A DNA stretch of 57,135 bases from Eubacteriales bacterium (lineage in GTDB: Bacteria; Bacillota; Clostridia; Peptostreptococcales; Anaerovoracaceae): the NCBI GenBank assembly GCA_028706405.1, contig JAQWBM010000010.1, positions 1-57,135 on the forward strand, given 5' to 3'. Positions 8,121 to 15,757 of this stretch are shown here, one piece after another (positions within the stretch are counted from its first letter, which is position 1; every line of letters begins with the position of its first letter). Both the position numbers and the translations under genes were made by a program. The notes below the pieces were generated by a model. That model was not told the DNA's origin, made no database searches, and saw only the letters and a program-made list of their open reading frames with translations.

Positions 8121-8765
8121 ATGTGGTTTGACATAATTATAGCGGTTATTCTTATATTCACAATTGTTCAAGGCTTCCGGAACGGGTTTGTCCACACATT
8201 CATCCATACTGCAGGGTGGCTTATTGCGGTTGCTTTGGGCTTTGTCTGGTATCCTCATTCAGTGGATTTTCTGAAAAATGAGACCGATATTTATGATTCC
8301 ATTTACAACAAAATATCCGCCAGGATAACAGAGGATACAGGTTCTGCCTCCAATTCAGCTTTATCCAATATTCCGGAAATGATTCGTGAGATACTGGAAA
8401 AAACGATTGATTCAGCGACTAACACAATTGCGGTTACTCTTTCTGAAAGTCTTTCAAGATTGATATTTAATATCCTTGCTTTTATATTTATTATCCTGGC
8501 AATCAAGCTTATTATAATTGCTGTCACAATGCTTTTTTCAAAGAAAAAAAACAACGGTATACTCGGAGGAATCGATGGACTCCTGGGATTACTTTCCGGC
8601 GCTTTGAAAGGAATAATCCTCGTTTATATATTGCTCGCTTTGATAGTGCCTGTTACAAATCTGTGGGGCAATCCAATCCTGATCGATGAACTGAATAAGT
8701 CCACTATCGGGCTTTATCTTTATAATAATAACCTGATTTTATGGGCTGTCAGAGATTTTTTGTAA
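8121..8765 (+). CDS. CvpA family membrane protein
   Basis: The 214-residue protein starts with the CvpA signature (MWFDIIIAVILIFTIVQGFRNGF), predicted to have four membrane helices (about 3-22, 31-50, 115-140, 160-182). A hydrophilic, helical segment lies between helices 2 and 3. CvpA was named for colicin V production, and homologues are often linked to cell-envelope stress; the biochemical role is unsettled. ATG 8121 was chosen over an upstream in-frame ATG at 8022 because the family N-terminus begins here and a purine-rich GGAAAGG/ACGGAG lies just before it. Confidence 0.85.
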   Translation: MWFDIIIAVILIFTIVQGFRNGFVHTFIHTAGWLIAVALGFVWYPHSVDFLKNETDIYDSIYNKISARITEDTGSASNSALSNIPEMIREILEKTIDSATNTIAVTLSESLSRLIFNILAFIFIILAIKLIIIAVTMLFSKKKNNGILGGIDGLLGLLSGALKGIILVYILLALIVPVTNLWGNPILIDELNKSTIGLYLYNNNLILWAVRDFL

Positions 8766-8767
8766 CA

Positions 8768-8850
8768 GTTGGGGACGGTTCGGGGTCGTTCCTTCATTCC
8801 TTGATTGTCAGGTTAGGAAACGTTTGTGTGACATTTGGGTGCGCGTTTCT
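8768..8850 (+). repeat. Possible REP-like remnant (TTGGGGACGGTTC)
   Basis: The segment begins AGTTGGGGACGGTTC, a string I know from REP-type repeats associated with RAYT transposases in Firmicutes, and continues with CGTTCCTTCATTCCTTGATTG. The usual inverted half is not present, so this would be a fragment. A faint echo (TTGGTGACGTTCCTTAATTG) occurs at 31,471-31,490. The rest of the 130-base gap before folE shows no riboswitch that I can recognise. Confidence 0.35.
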
Positions 8851-8895
8851 TGATTGTTACATTAATTTAGTATAAGGTGAATAAGGAGTCTGTTT

Positions 8896-9456
8896 ATGGA
8901 TAAGGAAAGAATAGAGAAGGCTGTCAGGGAAATTCTGCTTGCAATTGGAGAAGACCCGGATAGAGAGGGTCTTACAAATACCCCAAAGAGATTGGCAAGA
9001 ATGTATGAGGAGATATTTTCAGGGCTTAATGAAAATCCGGAAAATGATCTTGAAATATATTTTCAGGATGAAAAGTACGAAGAGCTTGTTTTGGTAAAGG
9101 ATATTCCCTTTTATTCCATGTGCGAACACCATCTTGTGCCATTCTTTGGGAAAGCACACGTGGCATATATTCCAAAAAATGGTAAGCTCACGGGTTTAAG
9201 CAAGCTTGTGAAGGTTATTGAAACTGTCGCAAAAAGACCTCAGCTTCAGGAAAGAATCACATCGGCCGTTGCAGACATTATTATGAAGAAACTAGAGCCT
9301 TATGGAGTAATTGTTGTCATTGAAGCAGAACACATGTGCATGACTATGCGGGGAGTAAAAAAGCCTGGTTCCAAAACTATAACATCAGCTGTCAGGGGGC
9401 TTTTCAAAACGGATTCAAAGGCAAGAGCAGAGATCATGTCAATGATCAACAAATAA
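8896..9456 (+). CDS. folE: GTP cyclohydrolase I (type 1, FolE)
   Basis: First enzyme of folate synthesis, converting GTP to 7,8-dihydroneopterin triphosphate. Of normal length (186 residues), with all zinc ligands visible: C76 and H79 in [10 protein letters not shown] and C148 in EHMCMTMRG. The 'LTGLSKLVK' and 'RPQLQERIT' substrate/decamer motifs are intact. AAGGAG lies upstream of ATG 8896. It opens an operon with folP, folB and folK; the downstream gap is only 14 bases. The dephosphorylation step between FolE and FolB has no dedicated Nudix gene here (see the HD protein at 11207). Confidence 0.97.
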   Translation: MDKERIEKAVREILLAIGEDPDREGLTNTPKRLARMYEEIFSGLNENPENDLEIYFQDEKYEELVLVKDIPFYSMCEHHLVPFFGKAHVAYIPKNGKLTGLSKLVKVIETVAKRPQLQERITSAVADIIMKKLEPYGVIVVIEAEHMCMTMRGVKKPGSKTITSAVRGLFKTDSKARAEIMSMINK

Positions 9457-9470
9457 AACCAGGAGAGGTC

Positions 9471-10334
9471 ATGGATAAAGATATTAGATTTAATTCTCCA
9501 AAAAAGAAGATGTGTTTTATGGACCGTGAGCTTGAATTCGGAGGAAGAACCCTGATTATGGGGATTTTAAATCTGACACCCGATTCATTCTCTGACGGAG
9601 GGGATTATGTCTCTGTTGACAAGGCTGTAGCGCATGCAAGGGAAATGCTGAGGGATGGAGCAGATATAATAGATATCGGCGGCGAATCATCAAGGCCGGG
9701 ACACGTAAGGATAACTGCCGAAGAAGAACTCAGACGGGTGATGCCGGTTATTAAAAAGCTTAAGCAGGAAACAAATGCAATATTGTCGCTGGATACGATA
9801 CGGGCAGAAGTTGCAGAAGAGGCTGTTAAAAACGGTATCCACATCATCAACGATATTTGGGGATTTCAAGAAGACAGGGGATTAGCAGCCATTGCTGCAA
9901 AATACGGTACAGCTGTAGTTTTAACGCACAATCAAAACGGTACTGAATATAAAGAAGACATGGTTGAGGAAATAAAAAGATTTCTTATGGAGTCCGTAAT
10001 GATTGCAAAAGAAGCAGGCGTTAAAGAGGACAGGATTATTTTGGACCCGGGATTAGGATTTGGAAAAACTCCTGAGCAAAATTTGATCGTGATGAGCCGG
10101 TTAGAGGAGATGAAATCTCTCGGTTACCCGATGCTTCTTGGCGCATCAAGAAAATCCATGATCGGAAAAATACTTGATGTTCCGCCAAGGGACAGGGATG
10201 AGGGAACGATTGCCGCAAATGTCATAGGAATCGTCCAGGGAATGGATATTATCAGAGTCCATAATGTATTCGCAAATGCACGTGCAGCGAAGGTCACCGA
10301 TGCAATTGTCAGGAGGGAAACAACAAATGGATAA
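9471..10334 (+). CDS. folP: Dihydropteroate synthase
   Basis: Condenses dihydropterin pyrophosphate with p-aminobenzoate; the sulfonamide target. The pterin-binding motif MGILNLTPDSFSDGG (residues 30-44) and the DIGGESSRPG motif are intact, followed by DPGLGFGKT and 'GASRKS'. ATG 9471 (GGAGAGGTC just upstream) gives 287 residues; the first 20 residues before the barrel are slightly longer than in E. coli. The 3' end overlaps folB by eight bases, indicating coupled translation. Confidence 0.97.
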   Translation: MDKDIRFNSPKKKMCFMDRELEFGGRTLIMGILNLTPDSFSDGGDYVSVDKAVAHAREMLRDGADIIDIGGESSRPGHVRITAEEELRRVMPVIKKLKQETNAILSLDTIRAEVAEEAVKNGIHIINDIWGFQEDRGLAAIAAKYGTAVVLTHNQNGTEYKEDMVEEIKRFLMESVMIAKEAGVKEDRIILDPGLGFGKTPEQNLIVMSRLEEMKSLGYPMLLGASRKSMIGKILDVPPRDRDEGTIAANVIGIVQGMDIIRVHNVFANARAAKVTDAIVRRETTNG

Positions 10335-10692
10335 ATTAATAATGGAAAACATGGCTTTTTATGGCTATCACGGTGTTTTGCAAGAAGAAAAAACTATTGG
10401 TCAAAAGTTTTTTATAGATGCCCACCTTTATCTTTCATTAAAAAAAGCAGGAGAAACAGATGATCTGAACTTTTCCGTAAACTACGAAGAAGTATATGAT
10501 ACGATACGGAAAGTTGCCACAAATGAAAAGTATAACCTCCTTGAAGGACTGGCGGAGAGGATTTGCAGTGAGATATTTTTATTTTATCCAGCCGTTCAAA
10601 AGATGCGGATAAGAGTGAAGAAGCCTGAGGCTCCTGTCCCTGGGATCTTTGACTATTTTGGAGTTGAAATAGAAAGAGAAAGGCAAGAATGA
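10327..10692 (+). CDS. folB: Dihydroneopterin aldolase
   Basis: Cleaves dihydroneopterin to 6-hydroxymethyl-dihydropterin. The 121-residue product has the family pattern 'FYGYHGVLQEEKTIGQKF' with the active-site Glu, 'SVNYEEVYDTIR', the 'LLEGLAERI' helix and the 'VKKPEAP' lysine. GGAGGG precedes ATG 10327, inside the end of folP, and the stop overlaps the folK start by four bases (ATGA). Confidence 0.95.
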   Translation: MDKLIMENMAFYGYHGVLQEEKTIGQKFFIDAHLYLSLKKAGETDDLNFSVNYEEVYDTIRKVATNEKYNLLEGLAERICSEIFLFYPAVQKMRIRVKKPEAPVPGIFDYFGVEIERERQE

Positions 10693-11156
10693 GTAAAATA
10701 TATTTGAGCCTTGGTACTAATATTGGAAATAAAGACAAAAACCTTGAACAAGCCGTTCAATTTCTTTCGGAAAAAGTAATAATACTCAAAAAGTCATCCC
10801 TTTATGAGACAGAACCCGTTGGCTTTAATAATCAACCATGGTTTTTAAATATGGTTATTAAAGGTGAAACAGAATTATCTCCAGGAGATCTTCTTTGCTT
10901 CACACAAAGTATAGAAAGAAGCATGAAGAGGATCAAGACAATTGTAAATGGCCCCAGGATAATAGATATTGACATCCTATTATATGGAAATGAGAAAATT
11001 GAAACAGAAAATCTTCAGATACCTCACCCGAGGATGTTAAATAGAGCATTTGTGATGGTCCCGCTTTACGAGATATCACCTGACCTCATCATTTCATGCA
11101 AAAATATAAAAGATATTATGGAAAATTTTCGAGGAGAAAAAATAATGAAGCGATAA
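10689..11156 (+). CDS. folK: 2-amino-4-hydroxy-6-hydroxymethyldihydropteridine pyrophosphokinase
   Basis: Transfers pyrophosphate from ATP to hydroxymethyl-dihydropterin, feeding FolP. Visible motifs: 'LSLGTNIGNKDKNL' at the start, 'ETEPVGFNNQPWFLN' and 'GPRIIDIDILLYG', with the two Mg-binding Asp residues in DIDI. Length 155 is normal. It is a separate protein here rather than a FolB-FolK fusion, read in ATGA overlap with folB. Confidence 0.96.
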   Translation: MSKIYLSLGTNIGNKDKNLEQAVQFLSEKVIILKKSSLYETEPVGFNNQPWFLNMVIKGETELSPGDLLCFTQSIERSMKRIKTIVNGPRIIDIDILLYGNEKIETENLQIPHPRMLNRAFVMVPLYEISPDLIISCKNIKDIMENFRGEKIMKR

Positions 11157-11206
11157 TGTCTCCCGTCTCGTTTGCTGCTTAAGCAAAATAAATATAAGGT
11201 GCTAAA

Positions 11207-11683
11207 ATGCGAAGAATTAATGATATCCTTAATGACAAGGAATATCTGAATCATATTAACAAAATTAAAAAGGCAGAAGCCAACAGAATTTACTGCCGTC
11301 ATGACATGACGCATTTTCTCGACGTTTCGAGAATCGCCTATATCTTATCTATTGAGGAGAAGCTTAACACAAATAAAGAAATCTTCTATGCAATGGGTCT
11401 TCTTCATGATATAGGCAGATGGGCAGAATATGAAAATGGAATAGACCATTGCATCGCAAGCAAAGAAATCGCTGAAAAAATACTTACAAAATATAACTTT
11501 ACAATAGAAGAGAGAACGAAAATAATGGCGGCAATTGAGGGTCATAGGAAAAGGGATGAAGCTTCACCTTTGGGGTATATTCTTTACAGGGCTGATAAAC
11601 TGTCAAGAAACTGCGTCCTTTGCGATGCGCGAACAATGTGTAAGAAGTTTCAAAATGGAGAGGAAAGTTTTCTATTATATTGA
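11207..11683 (+). CDS. HD-domain phosphohydrolase at the end of the folate operon
   Basis: A 158-residue metal-dependent HD hydrolase. Candidate metal ligands are H36 (MTHFLDV), H67-D68 (LLHDIGRW), H81, H113 (EGHR) and D130 (ADKLSR), an essentially complete set. AAGGTG lies seven bases before the ATG. It follows folK by 50 bases on the same strand without a visible terminator, so it is probably co-transcribed. HD proteins occur among folate genes in other Clostridia as far as I recall. Substrate unknown; it could supply the missing removal of phosphates from dihydroneopterin triphosphate, but that is inference. It is convergent with, and only two bases from, the anti-sigma gene. Confidence 0.75.
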   Translation: MRRINDILNDKEYLNHINKIKKAEANRIYCRHDMTHFLDVSRIAYILSIEEKLNTNKEIFYAMGLLHDIGRWAEYENGIDHCIASKEIAEKILTKYNFTIEERTKIMAAIEGHRKRDEASPLGYILYRADKLSRNCVLCDARTMCKKFQNGEESFLLY

Positions 11684-11684
11684 T

Positions 11685-12758
11685 TTACTTTACCCTGGCC
11701 ACAGCGTATCCTTCTTCATCAAAGCTTAACAATATATTTTTTTTGATCTTTTCACCGTTTTGGAGTTCTATTGTGACTGTCATTTCATCTGCAGGCAAAT
11801 CCTCAGGATTTTTAATATCAATCAATGTACCCGGTTCAAATTTCGGACTCCACAAGACACTATAGATGGAATCGCTATAAGCCATATTGTCTCCATAGTC
11901 AAAGTGGTAGTACTCTACCGTTAACTCGTGCCCTTCCCTGTTTAGTTCTTCATCTAAAGAAATATCCCTGAACCGGAAATATCGGCCGTCTGTTTGAGCA
12001 GCTTTCCAGGTTCCAACGAAATTCATAATGGTATAATCCTCTATATTAAGACTCTTTCCTGCGAAATAGCTGCTCTTCGCTGCTTCAAGCTCAGGGCTTT
12101 TCCCGCTGTTCCATAATTCCTTCAGTTTTGCGGTATATTTTTCTTCCAATTCATATTCGCCAATCTGTGATTCATCCAATTGAAATACAGTATAGGGTAA
12201 GAAAAATTCAATCCGCACAGGATTTCCTTCCAATTCTTTTTTCTTCTCCATAGCCATATCATAATGGCTTATGATCCCGTTTTTTAGGGAATAGGTAACT
12301 CGGGCAATGTCTTCTCCTGCTACGTAAAAGCTTCCTGTTCCCCAGCCGTAAGCCCATTCCCAAGGTTTTGGATTAACGGTAAGTTCCGGGTTTAGGGTAA
12401 TCTGACCATGGGGCATCACCATAGAAATATTCGCCTCCAACAGCTTCTCTTCTATCTGATTTTGATCGATCTGTTCATTGCCTGCAAAAGAGATTATTTG
12501 AAAGCTGTAATTTCTGCCGTTCATCTCAGAAATATAATCTATGGCAACAATTGACGAAAAAAGTATAACAAGGGTTGCAGCAATGACCGCTATTCTTCTT
12601 TTTGTGAATGCTTTGTTTTTCTTTGTGTTTTGATTTTCACGCTGCGTTTCCTCATTTGTATATACACACATATTTATATTAGATTTCTGTAATTCCGGTG
12701 TAATTCTTTCTGCTTCTTCTTTTAGCTTAAATGCAAGTTTTTTTTCAAAATTTTTCAT
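11685..12758 (-). CDS. Probable membrane anti-sigma factor (DUF4179-like layout)
   Basis: The protein of 357 residues has a short cytoplasmic N-terminus (1-65), one membrane helix (about 70-90, RRIAVIAATLVILFSSIVAID) and a large external domain of about 265 residues with no recognised motif. The ATG at 12758 overlaps the stop of the ECF sigma gene as ATGA, with AAGGGGTGGG just before it; a GTG nine bases earlier is less likely. Pairing with an ECF sigma factor and topology support an anti-sigma role, but no zinc-binding HCC motif of the ZAS type is present. Confidence 0.65.
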   Translation of the reverse strand: MKNFEKKLAFKLKEEAERITPELQKSNINMCVYTNEETQRENQNTKKNKAFTKRRIAVIAATLVILFSSIVAIDYISEMNGRNYSFQIISFAGNEQIDQNQIEEKLLEANISMVMPHGQITLNPELTVNPKPWEWAYGWGTGSFYVAGEDIARVTYSLKNGIISHYDMAMEKKKELEGNPVRIEFFLPYTVFQLDESQIGEYELEEKYTAKLKELWNSGKSPELEAAKSSYFAGKSLNIEDYTIMNFVGTWKAAQTDGRYFRFRDISLDEELNREGHELTVEYYHFDYGDNMAYSDSIYSVLWSPKFEPGTLIDIKNPEDLPADEMTVTIELQNGEKIKKNILLSFDEEGYAVARVK

Positions 12759-13300
12759 AGTTCCCACCCCTTTTTATTGGAAAGCTCCTCTAAGCATGAA
12801 ATCGCCTTCCGGTAGCGCCACTTTACTGTGGCTAACGGCAAATCTAAAGCTTCCGCAATGCTTCTGTGTGTTAAGTCAGAAACCAAGCGAAGGATTAAAA
12901 TTTGCCGCTCTTCCCCTTTTAATTCATCAAAAATTTCAGTGATAAAGATAGATTGCTCTGCGATCGTACCCGTATTCGCATTCTTCATATCTACGGTATC
13001 CTTGGCTAAATCCTCATCGATAATGTCTTTCTTTCTTTTTCTGATATAATCAATGGCTGTATTTTTCGTAATTCTGATAATCCAGCCATTAATATTTTTA
13101 AAGCTCTTACAGGTACGGGCGTGAAGCTTTATTTTGAGAAAAACCTCCTGCATCACATCTTCCGCATCATGATAATTCTCTAAAACACTGAGCGCAAACA
13201 CAAAAACATCCTTGCTGATTTCTTTATAAAGGATTGCTAATGCTTCTTCTTCCCCTTTGGCAATTCTGCTGATCAGTTCTCGATTTCGTATCTCTTCCAA
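12755..13300 (-). CDS. ECF-type RNA polymerase sigma factor
   Basis: The 181-residue product has sigma region 2 (about 25-90: 'LYKEISKDVFVFALSVLENYHDAEDVMQEVFLKI') and region 4 (about 125-175: 'LKGEERQILILRLVSDLTHRSIAEALDLPLATVKWRYRKAISCL'). The start is probably TTG at 13300 after AAGGGGGGAGCC. Co-transcribed and overlapping with the putative anti-sigma gene. Such modules usually respond to envelope stress and autoregulate; I could not identify its promoter with confidence. Confidence 0.88.
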   Translation of the reverse strand: MEEIRNRELISRIAKGEEEALAILYKEISKDVFVFALSVLENYHDAEDVMQEVFLKIKLHARTCKSFKNINGWIIRITKNTAIDYIRKRKKDIIDEDLAKDTVDMKNANTGTIAEQSIFITEIFDELKGEERQILILRLVSDLTHRSIAEALDLPLATVKWRYRKAISCLEELSNKKGWEL

Positions 13301-13489
13301 GGCTCCCCCCTTCTAGCTTGTATTTAAATCCCCTTCTCTTATATTAACGATTGAGCGGACAAAAAAGATATTATAAATAAAAAATAGTGTTTTAATTTTA
13401 GAAGTAAAAAATCCCTAATCTTTAAAAACCTTGCAAATACTAACCTTTTCGCATATCAAGGCACTTGGAATCACAATGATTTTTTATAT

Positions 13490-13511
13490 TTGGTGCCCAA
13501 ATGGTGCCCGA
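13490..13511 (+). repeat. Paired 11-bp direct repeats, integrase-arm-like
   Basis: TTGGTGCCCAA (13490-13500) is followed directly by ATGGTGCCCGA (13501-13511). The same 'two adjacent 11-12 bp units' design occurs at the ends of the integrated element (23,071 and 30,296). The 390-base gap between the ECF sigma gene and the next gene otherwise shows only AT-rich sequence. I read it as the left end of a decayed island reaching to about 15,680. Confidence 0.4.
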
Positions 13512-13700
13512 ATTTTATATGGCGATATAAAACGATATGAGCAAATATAAGACTAACTATTAAAAAAGTACTTTCGATCTCGTATCTGCCATATAAGCAG
13601 GAAGTAAAGAAATGATACAAAAATTCATATCCCAGTGTTACAATGTTCATATTGAAGATTTTGACAAATTAGAATTTGATAAAGGGAGTTGAAAAGCAAA

Positions 13701-14138
13701 ATGTGTGAAGAATGTTATGCTGATAAAAATAGAATAACCCCATTGCTAAATCCCTTAGATTGCTTAGAGAACCACACTCAATATATTTGTGGGACTTGTG
13801 GTCGCTGCATTTGTATTGAACATGACCCAAACAGAGGATTGCAAAGGTGGAATTTTCCTTTTAAGTCATTAGAAATTGCAAAACTTTATTTGCGAACTGC
13901 CGACTATACAACGAAGAAGTCATGTGGAATCTATGAGATAGCGAATAGTAAAAGCAGAATATCCTATAAGATTTTTGCAGAAAATGAGGATTTACGGATA
14001 TTCTTGAACAAGAATAAAGACAAAAAATGCGAACTTATGATACCTGTTCTTACTGCTGGGGAATATAAAGAATATCCATATACAGAAGTACGAAAGTTAA
14101 CTTCTGATGAAATAGAAAAATACATGAGCAAACGCTAA
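13701..14138 (+). CDS. Small zinc-ribbon-like protein of unknown function
   Basis: The 145-residue product begins with a Cys-rich region (CEECY near residue 2, then C-G-T-C-G-R-C around residues 32-38 and CIEH), suggesting one or two zinc sites. The remainder, with 'EIANSKSRISYKIFAENEDLRIFLNK' and 'YTEVRKLTSDEIEKYM', looks like a compact alpha/beta domain. ATG 13701 follows AAAGGGAG by 12 bases; a TTG 12 bases earlier lacks room for a ribosome binding site. Followed after 26 bases by the Lnu-like gene, probably as a two-gene unit. I do not recognise the family. Confidence 0.6.
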   Translation: MCEECYADKNRITPLLNPLDCLENHTQYICGTCGRCICIEHDPNRGLQRWNFPFKSLEIAKLYLRTADYTTKKSCGIYEIANSKSRISYKIFAENEDLRIFLNKNKDKKCELMIPVLTAGEYKEYPYTEVRKLTSDEIEKYMSKR

Positions 14139-14164
14139 ATCTCAATCAGTAAAGGAGCATTTGT

Positions 14165-14656
14165 ATGGGGAGAAAAGAAATAACAACAAAAGAAGATTTG
14201 ATGACTGTCATCAACCTATTGGAAAATGCAGGCATAATATACTGGATTGACGGTGGTTGGGGCGTTGACATATTGGCAGGAAAACAAACAAGAGCGCATA
14301 GAGATATTGATATAAATTTTGATGCTCAACATACAGACAAATTATTAAATATACTTTTAGAATATGGATATGAACTGGATACTGATTGGAAGCCTGTTAG
14401 AATTGAGTTATATAGTGAAAAATATGGATACATAGATATACACCCATTTGTTTTGAATGAGGATGGGACTGCAAAACAAGCAGATTTGGAAGGTGGTTGG
14501 TATGAATTTGACAAAGACTTTTTTTGTAATGCTGTTTTTGAAGGAAAGACAATTCCATGTATATCTGTAAAGGGGCAAAAACTCTTTCATTCAGGTTATG
14601 AATTAAGGGATAAAGACAAGCATGACATTTCAATTATTGAAAACATATCAGAATAA
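14165..14656 (+). CDS. Lincosamide nucleotidyltransferase-like protein (Lnu(A)/LinA family)
   Basis: The 163-residue product follows the pattern of plasmid-borne Lnu(A) (161 residues) as I remember it: 'YWIDGGWGVDILAGKQTRAHRDIDINFDAQHT' (residues 26-57), with the nucleotidyltransferase GGWGVD and the metal-binding Asp pair in RDIDI; then 'GYIDIHPF' and a C-terminal 'KLFHSGYEL...HDI'. Lnu enzymes adenylylate lincomycin and clindamycin. The fold family also includes aminoglycoside enzymes and proteins of unknown substrate, so resistance needs testing. AAAGGAG lies upstream of the ATG. The gene lies in a probable relic island. Confidence 0.8.
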   Translation: MGRKEITTKEDLMTVINLLENAGIIYWIDGGWGVDILAGKQTRAHRDIDINFDAQHTDKLLNILLEYGYELDTDWKPVRIELYSEKYGYIDIHPFVLNEDGTAKQADLEGGWYEFDKDFFCNAVFEGKTIPCISVKGQKLFHSGYELRDKDKHDISIIENISE

Positions 14657-14711
14657 CTTGTAGTATTACAAATTCAAATTTGTTGAAGGGTTTGGGAATA
14701 TCCCAATAAGA

Positions 14712-14753
14712 AAAAATCACGCTCATCGGCACAGACGAAAAAGAGTGATTTTT
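14712..14753 (+). terminator. Weak terminator-like hairpin after the Lnu-like gene
   Basis: AAAAATCAC (14712-14720) pairs with GTGATTTTT (14745-14753). The stem is AT-rich and the loop is 24 bases, so it would be a weak, possibly bidirectional terminator. Confidence 0.4.
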
Positions 14754-15014
14754 ACGGAAAAGGTACCCTTTTCCTATGCTTGCTACGAAACTTTAACATT
14801 TATTTTTGTTCTTTGAGCACATAGCATATTTTATTTGTTGCGGTGCTATTCCCCTTACTTTTCTTAACCGTCCATATTCTGTATGAAAAGGATTTAGGAA
14901 AAGAATGGATAGTCAAAAATGGATGGCGTTTCTTTTCTGAAATGTTATGTACTAGAACAGTGTTTCTATTGCGTAACATACAGGGAGAAGGAAAGAGGTA
15001 TTTCTAATGCCTCC
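14754..15014. other. Intergenic stretch with no recognised feature
   Basis: AT-rich sequence between the Lnu-like gene and the broken bactofilin-like gene. I see no credible coding region, RNA or insertion-sequence end. A short TTATGTAC...GCGTAACAT near-dyad at 14,944-14,980 is the only local structure. Confidence 0.5.
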
Positions 15015-15442
15015 TTATGAGGGGCTTCCTGTATAAAAAATTCCCAACGTCAGTATGGTTTTTAATATCCAAATTGGATAATTAAATCCTTCAGCCTGTC
15101 GGCTATCGGTCTGGATCCATTCCTTGTGTTCTACCTGAGCATCCGGAGAGATTTGGGCTTCGGTCACGCTCTTGTAAGTTAATTTACCATGGATTTTGGT
15201 GCCGGGAAGCACGGTTATCGTAACACTGTCGCTGGTCGTGTCGCTGGGACCGCCCGTGTTCACCGTGACATCACCAAGAAACCCTCCGCCCAGGATGATG
15301 GTCTCACCCCAAATCGCGGCATTTCTTTCATAACGCCTGCTGTATTGATATGCTGACCGGCTAAGACAGCGTTTCGCCCTATTATAGCATTATCCGAAAA
15401 CACGATATTTTGGGCAATCATGTGCACCTCCTTATTGTTCAT
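15015..15442 (-). pseudogene. Truncated, frameshifted bactofilin-like (polymer-forming) protein
   Basis: Two minus-strand reading frames join into one beta-helix-like protein if one base is restored near 15332-15334. Before it: 'NIVFSDNAIIGRNAVLAGQHINTAG'; after it, in the other frame: 'YERNAAIWGETIILGGG...VTVNTGG...TVLPGTKIHGKLTY', ending in a hydrophobic segment 'YPIWILKTILTLGIFY'. Bactofilin-like envelope proteins have a longer signal-bearing N-terminus and, in this subtype, several C-terminal membrane helices; both are missing. So the gene lacks both ends and carries a frameshift. It lies in the probable relic island next to an element-end-like sequence. Confidence 0.7.
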
Positions 15443-15634
15443 GTATATGATATTATAACGCTTAATATAGTATGAACTTTGTTATAATTTACCCTTTATT
15501 CTCATAATTTAAGCAAAATTTCCATCTATTATCAGATAATATTTATAAAATTAGAAAATATTTTCACATAAACAAAATATTTTTCTGCACCCTCAGTATG
15601 TAACAACAGAAGAATTTCATCCGTGTTATAATTC

Positions 15635-15680
15635 AAACCCTGCAATCTTTGAATTTTCAGGGTTTCTTGACACTCTCGCC
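15635..15680 (-). other. Relic of an element end: terminator plus tRNA-Arg 3' tip
   Basis: The hairpin AAACCCTG / CAGGGTTT and its loop match the terminator of the intact tRNA-Arg gene (30,353-30,383) with two mismatches, and the next bases GACACTCTCGCC resemble the tRNA acceptor end GGCACTCCCGAG there. About 38 of 45 positions agree over the block. The similarity stops where the tRNA T-arm would begin. I read it as an eroded copy of the element's right end. Confidence 0.5.
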
Positions 15681-15710
15681 GGATGTTTAAATCATTTCTT
15701 ACAGCCTCAA

Positions 15711-15751
15711 AAACTGAAATGCCCCGGTCTTGTGCCGGGGTATTTCAGTTT
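15711..15751 (-). terminator. Strong intrinsic terminator of the sigV-rsiV-like operon
   Basis: A long hairpin: AAACTGAAAT then CCCCGG pairs with CCGGGG then ATTTCAGTTT, with one unpaired base on each side and a 7-nt loop. On the minus strand it is followed by TTTTT. Located just after the rsiV-like stop. Confidence 0.92.
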
Positions 15752-15757
15752 TCCGTA

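Noticed and set aside
8766..8895. Tetrahydrofolate or other riboswitch before folE
   Set aside because: No conserved THF-riboswitch core could be found by eye in these 130 bases.
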